In this document: positions 7,871 to 14,829 of the stretch, piece by piece | Position numbering within the stretch: position 1 is the stretch's first letter | Layout of the letters: each line of letters opens with the position of its first letter | Assembly: GCF_001570545.1 (NCBI RefSeq) | Contig: NZ_BBXD01000008.1 | Coordinates: 310,001 to 374,000, forward strand | Reading direction: 5' to 3' | Length of the DNA: 64,000 nt | Source: Herbidospora mongoliensis | GTDB taxonomy: Bacteria; Actinomycetota; Actinomycetes; Streptosporangiales; Streptosporangiaceae | Made by a program: the position numbers and the translations under genes | Notes under the pieces: model-generated | What the model was told of the DNA's origin: nothing | The model's database searches: none | What the model saw: the letters and a program-made list of their open reading frames with translations, nothing else

Positions 7871-8356
7871 GTGAATCTAGACTCATTGATCACGCAGGGA
7901 CAGCGTCCGTGGAGCCCGAAGCCCGATTCCCAGATCCTCGACGTATGGCATGAGTATGAGATCCCGTTGACAGGGACCTTCCAGCTTCGGGGATGCTCAG
8001 TCCTGTTTACGCAGGTCATGGAAACCCCGAAGAGCACTTCTGCTTGGGCTTACCTCTGTCTCTCGGCTGAGGACGCCGCCGAGATGGAAGACATTCAATT
8101 CGTCTCGCTGGATGAGATGCATGATTTCGTCGAATCTCGGTTCACGGGCAAAGAAGCGGTAATGGCGCTGGCCAGAGACGACAAGATCACTCATTGGTCG
8201 CGTGTCACCGTGCACAACAGCCTGAATGGCGCGTTCGAGGAGTTCCTCGACACGATCATCCAGAGCGTCGACGACGATGAGTCGAACAGGGAGCGGCGCG
8301 TCCGCGCCAAGCTTGTCGGTCTAGAGGCCGCGGAAGACGAACTGGCCAGAGTCTGA
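7871..8356 (+). CDS. Hypothetical acidic protein of an AT-richer island (second gene)
   Basis: The 161-residue protein starts with GTG, preceded by GGGAGG overlapping the end of the previous gene. It is acidic and soluble, with PDSQILDVWHEYEIPLTG near the N-terminus and a helical C-terminal half (FEEFLDTIIQSVDDDESNRERRVRAK). I recognise no family and see no catalytic motif. Its low-GC codon use matches the preceding gene. The pair resembles an acquired two-gene cassette. A toxin-antitoxin, defence or effector-immunity pair is possible but is not shown by the sequence. Confidence 0.6.
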   Translation: MNLDSLITQGQRPWSPKPDSQILDVWHEYEIPLTGTFQLRGCSVLFTQVMETPKSTSAWAYLCLSAEDAAEMEDIQFVSLDEMHDFVESRFTGKEAVMALARDDKITHWSRVTVHNSLNGAFEEFLDTIIQSVDDDESNRERRVRAKLVGLEAAEDELARV

Positions 8357-8425
8357 GGCATGTGACTCCCCCGAGACGCGTACGGACTCGCCGAACCGAT
8401 TGATCACCGCTTCCGTTTCAGGGGC

Positions 8426-8887
8426 ATGTTGCGTCGTATCCTCGTCGTCCTCGCGCTGGCCGCGGGGACTCTCGTTTTCTCGTCCATGCCGGCCTACGCC
8501 TGTAAGTGCGCCCTGGCCTCGGTGAAGGAGCGGGTGAAGAACTCCGCGGTCGTCTTCACCGGCAGGGTCACCGGCTACCGGGCCGCGGGGGAGCTCACCG
8601 GGCAGAACATCTACACCTTCCGGGCCGACCACTCGTACAAGGGGAAGCCGAAGGTTGTCGTCAAGGTCGGCACCAACACCCAGAGCGCCGCGTGCGGGGT
8701 GAAGTTCGCGCGCGGGGCCCGGTATCTGGTTTTCACCCACAAGACCGACGGCCGGCTCACGACCGGGAGTTGCTCGGGCAACATCCCGGTCGCCAAGGGT
8801 GCCAGGCCGTTGAAGGTCGCCGATCTTCCGCCGGGTTCCGATCCGGCGACGATCAAGCAGCTCGGTAGGGCGAAGCCGGTGCGTTAG
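8426..8887 (+). CDS. Secreted TIMP-like (netrin-fold) protein
   Basis: The 153-residue protein has an N-terminal signal peptide (residues 1-25, ending MPAYA) followed directly by CKCA. It continues with VFTGRVTGYR, YTFRADHSYKGKP and TNTQSAACGVKFARGARYLVF, then TGSCSGN. This cysteine and OB-fold pattern is that of bacterial proteins related to tissue inhibitors of metalloproteinases. If signal peptidase cuts after AYA, the mature protein would start Cys-X-Cys, the arrangement that chelates zinc in animal TIMPs. A role as an exported protease inhibitor is inference. Its stop overlaps the convergent gene's stop. Confidence 0.75.
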   Translation: MLRRILVVLALAAGTLVFSSMPAYACKCALASVKERVKNSAVVFTGRVTGYRAAGELTGQNIYTFRADHSYKGKPKVVVKVGTNTQSAACGVKFARGARYLVFTHKTDGRLTTGSCSGNIPVAKGARPLKVADLPPGSDPATIKQLGRAKPVR

Positions 8888-9825
8888 CCGCCGCAGGCGG
8901 CGTAGGTGTAGGTGTCCTTCAGGATGTCGTAGCGGTCGCGGACCTTCGTCACGCCGGTCTTCGTGTCGTGCTGGAGGACGGTCATCCGGGTCGGGATCGT
9001 CGGCAGGTTCTGGGACACGTGCAGGGTGACCTGGTGGGAGCCGGTCCAGTCGAACATCTCGACGGTGCCGCCCTTGGGCAGCTTGATCGGCGTCTTCCCT
9101 TCGACCTGGCCGGTCTCCAGGTCGGAGACGACGATCTCGCGGTCGGACTTCAGGGTGGCCAGGGTCCTGGCGTCGGCGTGCAGGGTGTGGGGGCCGTAGC
9201 CGCTGATCGCATCGGCGCCGCGGCCCTGGCGCTGGAGGCGGGCCGAGCGGTCGTACACCAGGAAGTTCTCCTCATCCGAACGGGTCAGCACCTCCTCGCC
9301 GTCGCCGCTGAAGCCGAGGAAGTCGCGCTTGCTGGGCAGCAGGCCGATGCGCTTGCCGGAGGACGTGTCGAAGATCCTGTTCCTGGTGTCGCCGACGAGG
9401 AGGGAGGCTCCGTCGTCGGACAGGCGGAACCAGACGTTGTACTGGACGGTGTTCTTGGGCAGCGTGTTCTTCGGCAGCAGGGTGACCCCGCCCCTGAACG
9501 TGCGGATCGCGATCCGGCCGTTCTTGTGGAAGTAGGCGATCTTCTGGCCGTTGCCGCTGATCGCGATCGGCGCGGTGGCGAAGCCCACCGGCTTGCCCTT
9601 GCCGTCGAGCGCGTCGACCTGGGCGTCTTTCAGCTGGACGATCTCGCCATGATGGGTGACCAGCCGCCAGTTCCCGCACGGGAAGACGGCCTTCTTCACC
9701 TTGCAGGCCTTCGCCGAGGCGTAGCGGATGCTGTCGCCGTGGTGTGGTGCGGCCTGTGCGGTCGCCGGTGTGGCCACGGCGGCGGTCGCCATCGCCGCCA
9801 GCGCGACCAGAATCCTGATCTTCAT
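8884..9825 (-). CDS. Secreted beta-propeller-like protein, unknown function
   Basis: The 313-residue protein has a signal peptide (MKIRILVALAAMATAAVA, cleavage near ATAQAA) and then repeated blade-like segments with S-x-D/G-G-x-x-L/V patterns (AISGNGQKIAYF, RLSDDGASLLVGD, GFSGDGEEVLTR). These resemble WD40/TolB-like propeller repeats. Cysteines at the mature N-terminus (KACKVKKAVFPCGNW) and the last residues (ACGG) may form disulfides. AGGGGGA precedes the ATG. No enzymatic motif is visible. It is convergent with the TIMP-like gene, sharing 4 bp. Confidence 0.7.
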   Translation of the reverse strand: MKIRILVALAAMATAAVATPATAQAAPHHGDSIRYASAKACKVKKAVFPCGNWRLVTHHGEIVQLKDAQVDALDGKGKPVGFATAPIAISGNGQKIAYFHKNGRIAIRTFRGGVTLLPKNTLPKNTVQYNVWFRLSDDGASLLVGDTRNRIFDTSSGKRIGLLPSKRDFLGFSGDGEEVLTRSDEENFLVYDRSARLQRQGRGADAISGYGPHTLHADARTLATLKSDREIVVSDLETGQVEGKTPIKLPKGGTVEMFDWTGSHQVTLHVSQNLPTIPTRMTVLQHDTKTGVTKVRDRYDILKDTYTYAACGG

Positions 9826-10031
9826 TTTTCCCCCTGGTTGTGTTCCCCGTCACATCGTTGGACTCGGGGACCCGGAGGCGGGTTCGTCACAGGTCGGATA
9901 CGAAACGTGTTCGGCGGCCAGGTCGTACAGCCGAGACTCAGTTGTTCGTCGGACGGGCCGAAGGTGCCGATCGATTCGAGTTCGTCGTCGAACGCGGGCG
10001 GGGCCCGGTCCGGGACGGTCGCGATCCACAT
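9822..10031 (-). CDS. Possible small gene or coding remnant
   Basis: A 69-codon frame lies between the MarR gene and the propeller gene and overlaps the latter's ATG by 4 bp. Its first half, and the 15 codons upstream of the nominal ATG, have the same third-position G/C bias as real genes here. The second half does not. No ribosome-binding site or family match is visible. It may be a decayed gene end, or a chance frame in leader DNA. Confidence 0.25.
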   Translation of the reverse strand: MWIATVPDRAPPAFDDELESIGTFGPSDEQLSLGCTTWPPNTFRIRPVTNPPPGPRVQRCDGEHNQGEK

Positions 10032-10077
10032 GGCGGGGTCGCGGGCAGGGTCGAGCTTGTGCCTCCGGACGTGCGGC

Positions 10078-10533
10078 TTACTTGTGGGTGATCTCGATGC
10101 GGTCGAGCAGCGTGTCGGCGATCTCGGCCAGGGCGCTGAGCTGCTCGGGCGTGAGTGAGTCCATGACGTAGCGCTGCACCGCCTCGTCGTAGTGCTTCCT
10201 GGCCTCGCAGGCCAGTTCGCGGCCGCGCGGGGTCAGCCGGACGACCGAACCCCGGCTGTCTTCCTCGCAGGTCTCGCGGGTGATCAGGCCGCGCTGTTCC
10301 ATCCGGCGGAGCTGGTGGGACAGGCGGCTCTTCTCCCATTCCAGGCCGCACCGCAGCGCCAGCGCGCGGACGGAGTCGTCGGGGCGTTCGTGCACGGCGA
10401 CCAAGACGTCGAAGTCGGCCTCCGACAGGCCGGTGGTGCGGGCGAGCTCCCGGCCGAGGACGCCGCTGAGCCGGACACGCATGCGCTGGTAGCTGGTCCA
10501 GGCGGCGGCCTGGTGATCTGTGAGGTCGGCCAT
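10078..10533 (-). CDS. MarR family transcriptional regulator
   Basis: The 151-residue protein shows the MarR winged-helix layout. An N-terminal dimerisation helix is followed by a recognition region LALRCGLEWEKSRLSHQLRRME near residues 58-79, the wing DSRGSVVRLTPRGREL, and a long C-terminal helix. The WEKSRLSHQL recognition helix is typical of a MarR subgroup linked to flavin and quinone oxidoreductases in actinomycetes. The gene is divergent from the flavoenzyme operon, and the intervening 70 bp contain a strong inverted repeat. It very probably represses both directions in response to a small ligand. Confidence 0.88.
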   Translation of the reverse strand: MADLTDHQAAAWTSYQRMRVRLSGVLGRELARTTGLSEADFDVLVAVHERPDDSVRALALRCGLEWEKSRLSHQLRRMEQRGLITRETCEEDSRGSVVRLTPRGRELACEARKHYDEAVQRYVMDSLTPEQLSALAEIADTLLDRIEITHK

Positions 10534-10546
10534 ACGATCCAGGCTA

Positions 10547-10588
10547 GTTGATACGTCAACCTTGTCGTATATTGGTTGACGTATCAAC
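10547..10588. promoter_or_regulatory. MarR operator: long inverted repeat overlapping divergent promoters
   Basis: GTTGATACGTCAAC (10547-10560) and its exact reverse complement (10575-10588) are separated by 14 bp containing TATATT (10568-10573), a good -10 candidate. Each arm is itself a partial dyad, GTTGA-N4-TCAAC. The centres of the arms are 28 bp apart, so two dimers could bind on nearby faces of the helix. The right arm ends 2 bp before the AAGGAG ribosome-binding site of the flavoenzyme gene. Binding by the adjacent MarR protein is inferred from position. Confidence 0.75.
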
Positions 10589-10602
10589 CTAAGGAGTCCC
10601 CC

Positions 10603-12669
10603 GTGAACTATGGCCACGCGCTGCGATTCGGCGTCTTCACCGGCCGGGCCGAGCCGATCGAGGAGCTCGGATACGACCTGGCGGTGGCCTCCGAGTGGAC
10701 CGCGCTGTCCTGGCTGGCCGGGCGGACCCAGCGGATCCAGGTGACCGGCCTGCTCGACGTCGCCGAATGGAACGCCGGTGTGCTCGGGCGGTCGGCCGCC
10801 GGGCTCGACCTGCTGTCGGGTGGCCGGGCGGCCCTCGCGCTCACCACCTCGGGCGACGTCGCGGGGCTGGTGGAGGCCATCGACGTGATCCGGGCGATCT
10901 GGGACACGTCGGCTCCCCGGGTCAGCTATGACGGCGTCCACCACCGGCTTTCCGAGGCGGAGACGGGTCCCGCTCCGGCGCGCGCCGTGCCCATCTGGGT
11001 CGCCGGCGACGATCCCGCCGTGCTGGAGGCAGCCGGGCGGAAGGCCGACGGGTGGATCGCCGAATTCGATCCGGAGCGATCTGAGTGTCTGCGTACCGGC
11101 AACAAGATGATCGACGAAGCCGCCACGGCAGCCGGGCGGGACCCCAGGGAGATCCGCCGGATCCTCGTCGTCACGGGCGACATCCCGGTGGACGTCCTCG
11201 ATGACGGGGTCGGCACGATCATCCTGCGCTCCGACGACGAATCCGTCCTGGAGAGGTTCGCCCGCGAGACGATCCCCGCCCTGCGCGCGGCCGCCCCGGC
11301 GAACCTCTCCGACCGGCCGATCAGACGCGCCTCGGCGCTCGCCCGGCGTCGCGAGGGCGTCGACTACGACGGCGTGCCCGAATCGCTGGCCGCCACGGCT
11401 GTCGAGCCGGGCGACCAGAACTACGGGCGGGTCAGGTCGAACTACCTGCGCGGCGGGACCCCCGGGCTGCTGCTGTTCCCGCGCGACGCCGGCCAGGTCG
11501 TCGACGCGCTGGCCTTCGCCCGGCGGCATCCCGATCTGCCGCTCGGCGTGCGCAGCGGCGGGCACGGGGTCAGCGGGCGGTCCACGAACGACGGCGGGAT
11601 CGTCATCGACCTGCGGCACCTCAACGCGATCGAGGTGCTCGACACGGCCACCCGCCGCGTGAGGATCGGTCCGGGCGCGCGCTGGAAGGAGGTCGCCGCC
11701 GCGCTGCGCCCCCACGGGTGGGCGCTCGGTTCCGGCGACTACGGCGGGGTGGGGGTCGGCGGGCTGGCCACCGCGGGCGGCATCGGCTTCCTGTCACGCA
11801 AACACGGGCTCACCATCGACCATCTGAAGGCCGTCGAGATCGTCCTGGCCGACGGGTCGGTGGTCCGGGCCGACGAGGTGGAGAACACCGACCTCTTCTG
11901 GGCGGTACGCGGGGCGGGAGCCAACTTCGGGATCGTGACCTCCTTCGAGTTCGAGGTCGTCGAGGTCACCGACGTCGGCTGGGCGCAGCTCGTGATGGAC
12001 GCGGCCGAACCGGCGGACTTCCTGCGGCGGTTCGGCCGGACGATGTCCGAGGCGCCCCGCGACACCACGGCGTTCCTGATCATGGGACCGCCCCGGCGCG
12101 GCCAGCCGGCCGTCGCCCAGATCATGGCCATGGTCGACTCCGCCGATCCCGACGTGATCATCGAGCAGTTGCAGCCGTTCGCCGCCATCTCGGCGCTCTA
12201 CCAGCAGCAGGTCGTGGTGGCGGCGTACGCCGACGTCATGGACAACGCCCACGACGGCGACCACCAGGGGCAGGGCGAGCCGGTCTCGCGGTCGGCGTTC
12301 GTCCGGGAGATCACCCCGGCCTTCGCCGAGGCGGCGGCGAAGATGCTGGTCAGCGGGGTCGTGTACTTCTTCCAGATCCGCTCCGTCGGCGGCGCGGTCG
12401 CCGACGTCCCGGCCGACGCGACGGCCTACGCCTACCGCGACGCCGGTTTCCAGGTCACCGCGATGGGGATCGACGACAAGCGGATGGACCGGCTGTGGGA
12501 CGCCAACCGGGAGCACTTCGACGGCCTCTACCTCAGCTTCGAGACCGGCCTCGGCAAGCTCGCCGACGCGTTCCCGCCGAAGACCCTCGACCGGCTTCGG
12601 GACCTCAAACGCCGCTACGACCCGGCGAACGTCTTCCGTGACAACTTCAACATCAGGGACACCAAATGA
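10603..12669 (+). CDS. Fusion of a shortened luciferase-like (LLM) domain with a berberine-bridge-type FAD oxidoreductase
   Basis: The 688-residue protein starts at GTG 10603, 6 bp after AAGGAG. Residues 1-230 resemble an LLM-class flavin/F420 oxidoreductase barrel but are shortened: the segment matching the DHPYQPRFHDTW loop of the next gene's product is missing. Residues 270-688 form a complete FAD-linked oxidase: VRSGGHGVSGRS with His321 for covalent FAD attachment, GGVGVGGLATAGGIG, and the BBE ending YDPANVFRDN. The cysteine needed for a second FAD bond is absent. Such oxidases act on alcohols, sugars or secondary metabolites. The fusion could pass a product from one flavin site to another, or use the LLM half only as a binding domain. 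Confidence 0.82.
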   Translation: MNYGHALRFGVFTGRAEPIEELGYDLAVASEWTALSWLAGRTQRIQVTGLLDVAEWNAGVLGRSAAGLDLLSGGRAALALTTSGDVAGLVEAIDVIRAIWDTSAPRVSYDGVHHRLSEAETGPAPARAVPIWVAGDDPAVLEAAGRKADGWIAEFDPERSECLRTGNKMIDEAATAAGRDPREIRRILVVTGDIPVDVLDDGVGTIILRSDDESVLERFARETIPALRAAAPANLSDRPIRRASALARRREGVDYDGVPESLAATAVEPGDQNYGRVRSNYLRGGTPGLLLFPRDAGQVVDALAFARRHPDLPLGVRSGGHGVSGRSTNDGGIVIDLRHLNAIEVLDTATRRVRIGPGARWKEVAAALRPHGWALGSGDYGGVGVGGLATAGGIGFLSRKHGLTIDHLKAVEIVLADGSVVRADEVENTDLFWAVRGAGANFGIVTSFEFEVVEVTDVGWAQLVMDAAEPADFLRRFGRTMSEAPRDTTAFLIMGPPRRGQPAVAQIMAMVDSADPDVIIEQLQPFAAISALYQQQVVVAAYADVMDNAHDGDHQGQGEPVSRSAFVREITPAFAEAAAKMLVSGVVYFFQIRSVGGAVADVPADATAYAYRDAGFQVTAMGIDDKRMDRLWDANREHFDGLYLSFETGLGKLADAFPPKTLDRLRDLKRRYDPANVFRDNFNIRDTK

Positions 12670-13559
12670 GCGACTACGGACACGACCTGCTGTTCGGCAC
12701 CTTCGTCACCCCGGTGGCGCAGCCGGTGTGGCACGCCGTCGAACAGGCGAAGGCGGCCGAACGGGCCGGGCTCGACCTGGTCACCTTCCAGGACCACCCC
12801 TACCAGCCGCGATTCCATGACACGTGGACGCTGATGTCGTACATCGCGGCGCAGACCTCGCGGATCCGGCTCAGCGCCAACGTGACCAACCTGCCGCTGC
12901 GGCAGCCCGCCGTGCTGGCGCGCGGCGTGGCGAGCCTCGACCAGCTCAGCGGCGGGCGGATCGAACTCGGCATCGGCGCCGGTGGGTTCTGGGACGCCAT
13001 CGAGGCCATGGGCGGACGGCGGCTCACCCCGGGCCAGAGCATCGAGGCGCTGGAGGAGGCCATCGGGATCATCCGCCAGGTCTGGGACGTGGACGCGCGC
13101 GGCGGGGTCCGATCCGAGGGTGCCTACTACCCGGTGACAGGGGCCAAGCGTGGTCCCGCCCCCGCTCATGACGTGGGGGTGTGGGTGGGGGCCTACAAAC
13201 CCAAGATGCTGGCCCTCACGGGGCGGGCGGGTGACGGGTGGCTGCCGTCGCTGGCCTACCTGACGGGAGGCCCCGCCGAACTGGCCGTCATGAACCGGCA
13301 CATCGACGAGGCCGCCCTCGCCGCCGGCCGGGAGCCGGGCGCCGTGAGGCGCCTGCTCAACATCGGCGGCGAGTTCTCCACCGCGAGCCGGGGCCTGTTG
13401 AAGGGGCCGCCCGAGCAGTGGGCGGAGGAGCTCGCCGGGCTGACGCTCGACTACGGGATCAGCGGGTTCCTGCTGATGTCGGACGACCTCACCACGACCG
13501 AGACGTTCGCGGCCGAGGTCGCCCCGGCGGTCCGGGAGCTGGTCGCAGACCAGCGATAG
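12666..13559 (+). CDS. LLM-class flavin-dependent oxidoreductase
   Basis: This is a full-length (297-residue) luciferase-like monooxygenase/F420-dependent reductase family protein. It has FGTFVTP, DLVTFQDHPYQPRF, the LSGGRIELGIGAG flavin-phosphate region and GDGWLPS near residue 182. Members use FMN or F420 and oxidise or reduce many small molecules. Its ATG overlaps the stop of the fusion gene (ATGA), so the two are translationally coupled and under the same MarR control. Its N-terminal half is the likely parent of the shortened LLM domain in the fusion. The substrate is unknown. Confidence 0.88.
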   Translation: MSDYGHDLLFGTFVTPVAQPVWHAVEQAKAAERAGLDLVTFQDHPYQPRFHDTWTLMSYIAAQTSRIRLSANVTNLPLRQPAVLARGVASLDQLSGGRIELGIGAGGFWDAIEAMGGRRLTPGQSIEALEEAIGIIRQVWDVDARGGVRSEGAYYPVTGAKRGPAPAHDVGVWVGAYKPKMLALTGRAGDGWLPSLAYLTGGPAELAVMNRHIDEAALAAGREPGAVRRLLNIGGEFSTASRGLLKGPPEQWAEELAGLTLDYGISGFLLMSDDLTTTETFAAEVAPAVRELVADQR

Positions 13560-13568
13560 CCGGATCAT

Positions 13569-13596
13569 GGGCCGCTGGTTCCGCAATCCGCGGCCC
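13569..13596. terminator. Hairpin after the flavoenzyme operon
   Basis: GGGCCGC (13569-13575) and GCGGCCC (13590-13596) form a 7-bp GC stem 9 bp after the operon's last stop codon. No T-tract follows, so termination is only probable. Confidence 0.4.
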
Positions 13597-13667
13597 TAGT
13601 GGCGCTGGTGGTGACGGCGGTCCGGTTGCTCCCATGGAGAGACTGCCGAAACCCATGGAGTCCCGAA

Positions 13668-14096
13668 ATGAGACGCATCACCGGCCTGCTGACGACCCTG
13701 GCCCTGTGCATGGTCGTGGTCCCGCACGCCGAGGCGGCCGCCACGGCCAAGTGCACCCTGACCATCACCCCGAAAGACACCGAAGACGACACCACGATCA
13801 CCGTCCAGTGCACTCCGCGCGCCCAGGGAGACCGCATCGACTACGTCACCATCAAGGGCGCCGACTGGCCCGACGGCGACGACACCCAGAAGGTCTGCCC
13901 GGCCCAGTCGAATTTCTGGACCCGCGTGATCGACTCCCAGCTCCTCAACGAGGACCTCGCGGGCGACGAGATCTACGTGCAGGCGCGCATGCGCACCCCC
14001 GACTTCAAGCTCTACTACGTGAAGACCAACGAGGTCTCCGGCAAGTGGGGCGTGAACGTCTATGTCGGCGAACCCGACTGCGGCCACCTCCCCTGA
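13668..14096 (+). CDS. Small secreted protein, unknown function
   Basis: The 142-residue product begins MRRITGLLTTLALCMVVV with a signal peptide that ends near HAEA-AA. The mature part has four cysteines besides one in the signal, a beta-rich pattern (KCTLTITPKD, TITVQCTP, YVTIKGADWPDG) and several acidic patches. It could be a small immunoglobulin-like exported domain, with cysteines placed to form two disulfides. I recognise no named family. Start choice: ATG 13668 gives the complete signal peptide, whereas upstream in-frame starts add unrelated sequence. Confidence 0.7.
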   Translation: MRRITGLLTTLALCMVVVPHAEAAATAKCTLTITPKDTEDDTTITVQCTPRAQGDRIDYVTIKGADWPDGDDTQKVCPAQSNFWTRVIDSQLLNEDLAGDEIYVQARMRTPDFKLYYVKTNEVSGKWGVNVYVGEPDCGHLP

Positions 14097-14203
14097 CGGG
14101 TCGGCGTATCGACGTTACGTGACGGTACGATTACCTCATGTTGACGCCTGCCCGCGACAAAGTCCGACCCGGACGCTCCGGAACGCCTGTCTATGCTGGA
14201 GAC

Positions 14204-14377
14204 ATGAGCGACGAGGAACCCATCGACTACGAAGCCGCCCGAAGGCGCTTTCCTTGGGTCGGCCTGGGAGTGAGCGGTGAATCCGACCTCTCCACCCGCT
14301 ACCGCGAGATCATGACCGAAGCCCGCAGAAACCGGGAGATCGTGGAGGCGATCGAAGCCATCCGCCTCAGCGCGTGA
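14204..14377 (+). CDS. VapB-like antitoxin
   Basis: This 57-residue acidic protein contains RRRFPWVGLGVSGESDLS followed by a helical charged C-terminus. The pattern is common for small actinobacterial proteins encoded immediately before PIN-domain toxins. There is no classic ribbon-helix-helix, and the C-terminal helix probably wraps the toxin. GGAG lies close before the ATG at 14204. Its stop overlaps the toxin's GTG (GTGA), the coupled order typical of antitoxin-toxin operons. Confidence 0.7.
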   Translation: MSDEEPIDYEAARRRFPWVGLGVSGESDLSTRYREIMTEARRNREIVEAIEAIRLSA

Positions 14378-14820
14378 AGAGTTTGATGTGCGATTCAGGC
14401 CCGCTGATCGCCACCTTCGATCCGGGTGACAGGTTCCACGTCCGATGCACCCGGCTCCTCCTGACGTGGCCCGGAAGGCTCGTCATCCCCGAGCCCGTTC
14501 TCGGCGAGACCTGTAACTTCCTGCGCAACAACGTCCGAAAGGGCGCTGAGTTGGAAGCCGCGCGGCTTGAAGCCGTCACTTCACACGAGGGCGACTTCGT
14601 CATCGCCGATCCGACCCCGGCAGACCGAAGGCGTGCCTCCGACCTGGTCCGCCGCCTGGTCAACGCTCCCATGGGCTATGTCGACGCCACGGTCCTCGCC
14701 ATGGCAGAACGACTCTCCATCACCGACGTCGCGACGACCGACGCCAAATTCGTCGGGCTGGCCCACGGCGTGTCCCGGATCACCCCGCTTGCCTGGCCTT
14801 TCCAGGAGAACAACGACTGA
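14374..14820 (+). CDS. PIN-domain ribonuclease toxin (VapC-like)
   Basis: The 148-residue protein has the PIN-domain acidic residues in order: Asp7 (CDSGPL), Glu45 (LGETCNF), Asp104 (YVDATVLAMAER) and Asp123 (TTDAKF). PIN toxins are Mg-dependent RNases that cut tRNA or rRNA and stop growth when freed from the antitoxin. All four catalytic positions are present, so it should be active. GTG 14374 overlaps the antitoxin stop. ATG 14386 is a possible alternative start. It is convergent with kdpD. Confidence 0.85.
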   Translation: MKSLMCDSGPLIATFDPGDRFHVRCTRLLLTWPGRLVIPEPVLGETCNFLRNNVRKGAELEAARLEAVTSHEGDFVIADPTPADRRRASDLVRRLVNAPMGYVDATVLAMAERLSITDVATTDAKFVGLAHGVSRITPLAWPFQENND

Positions 14821-14829
14821 AGGCTTGGC

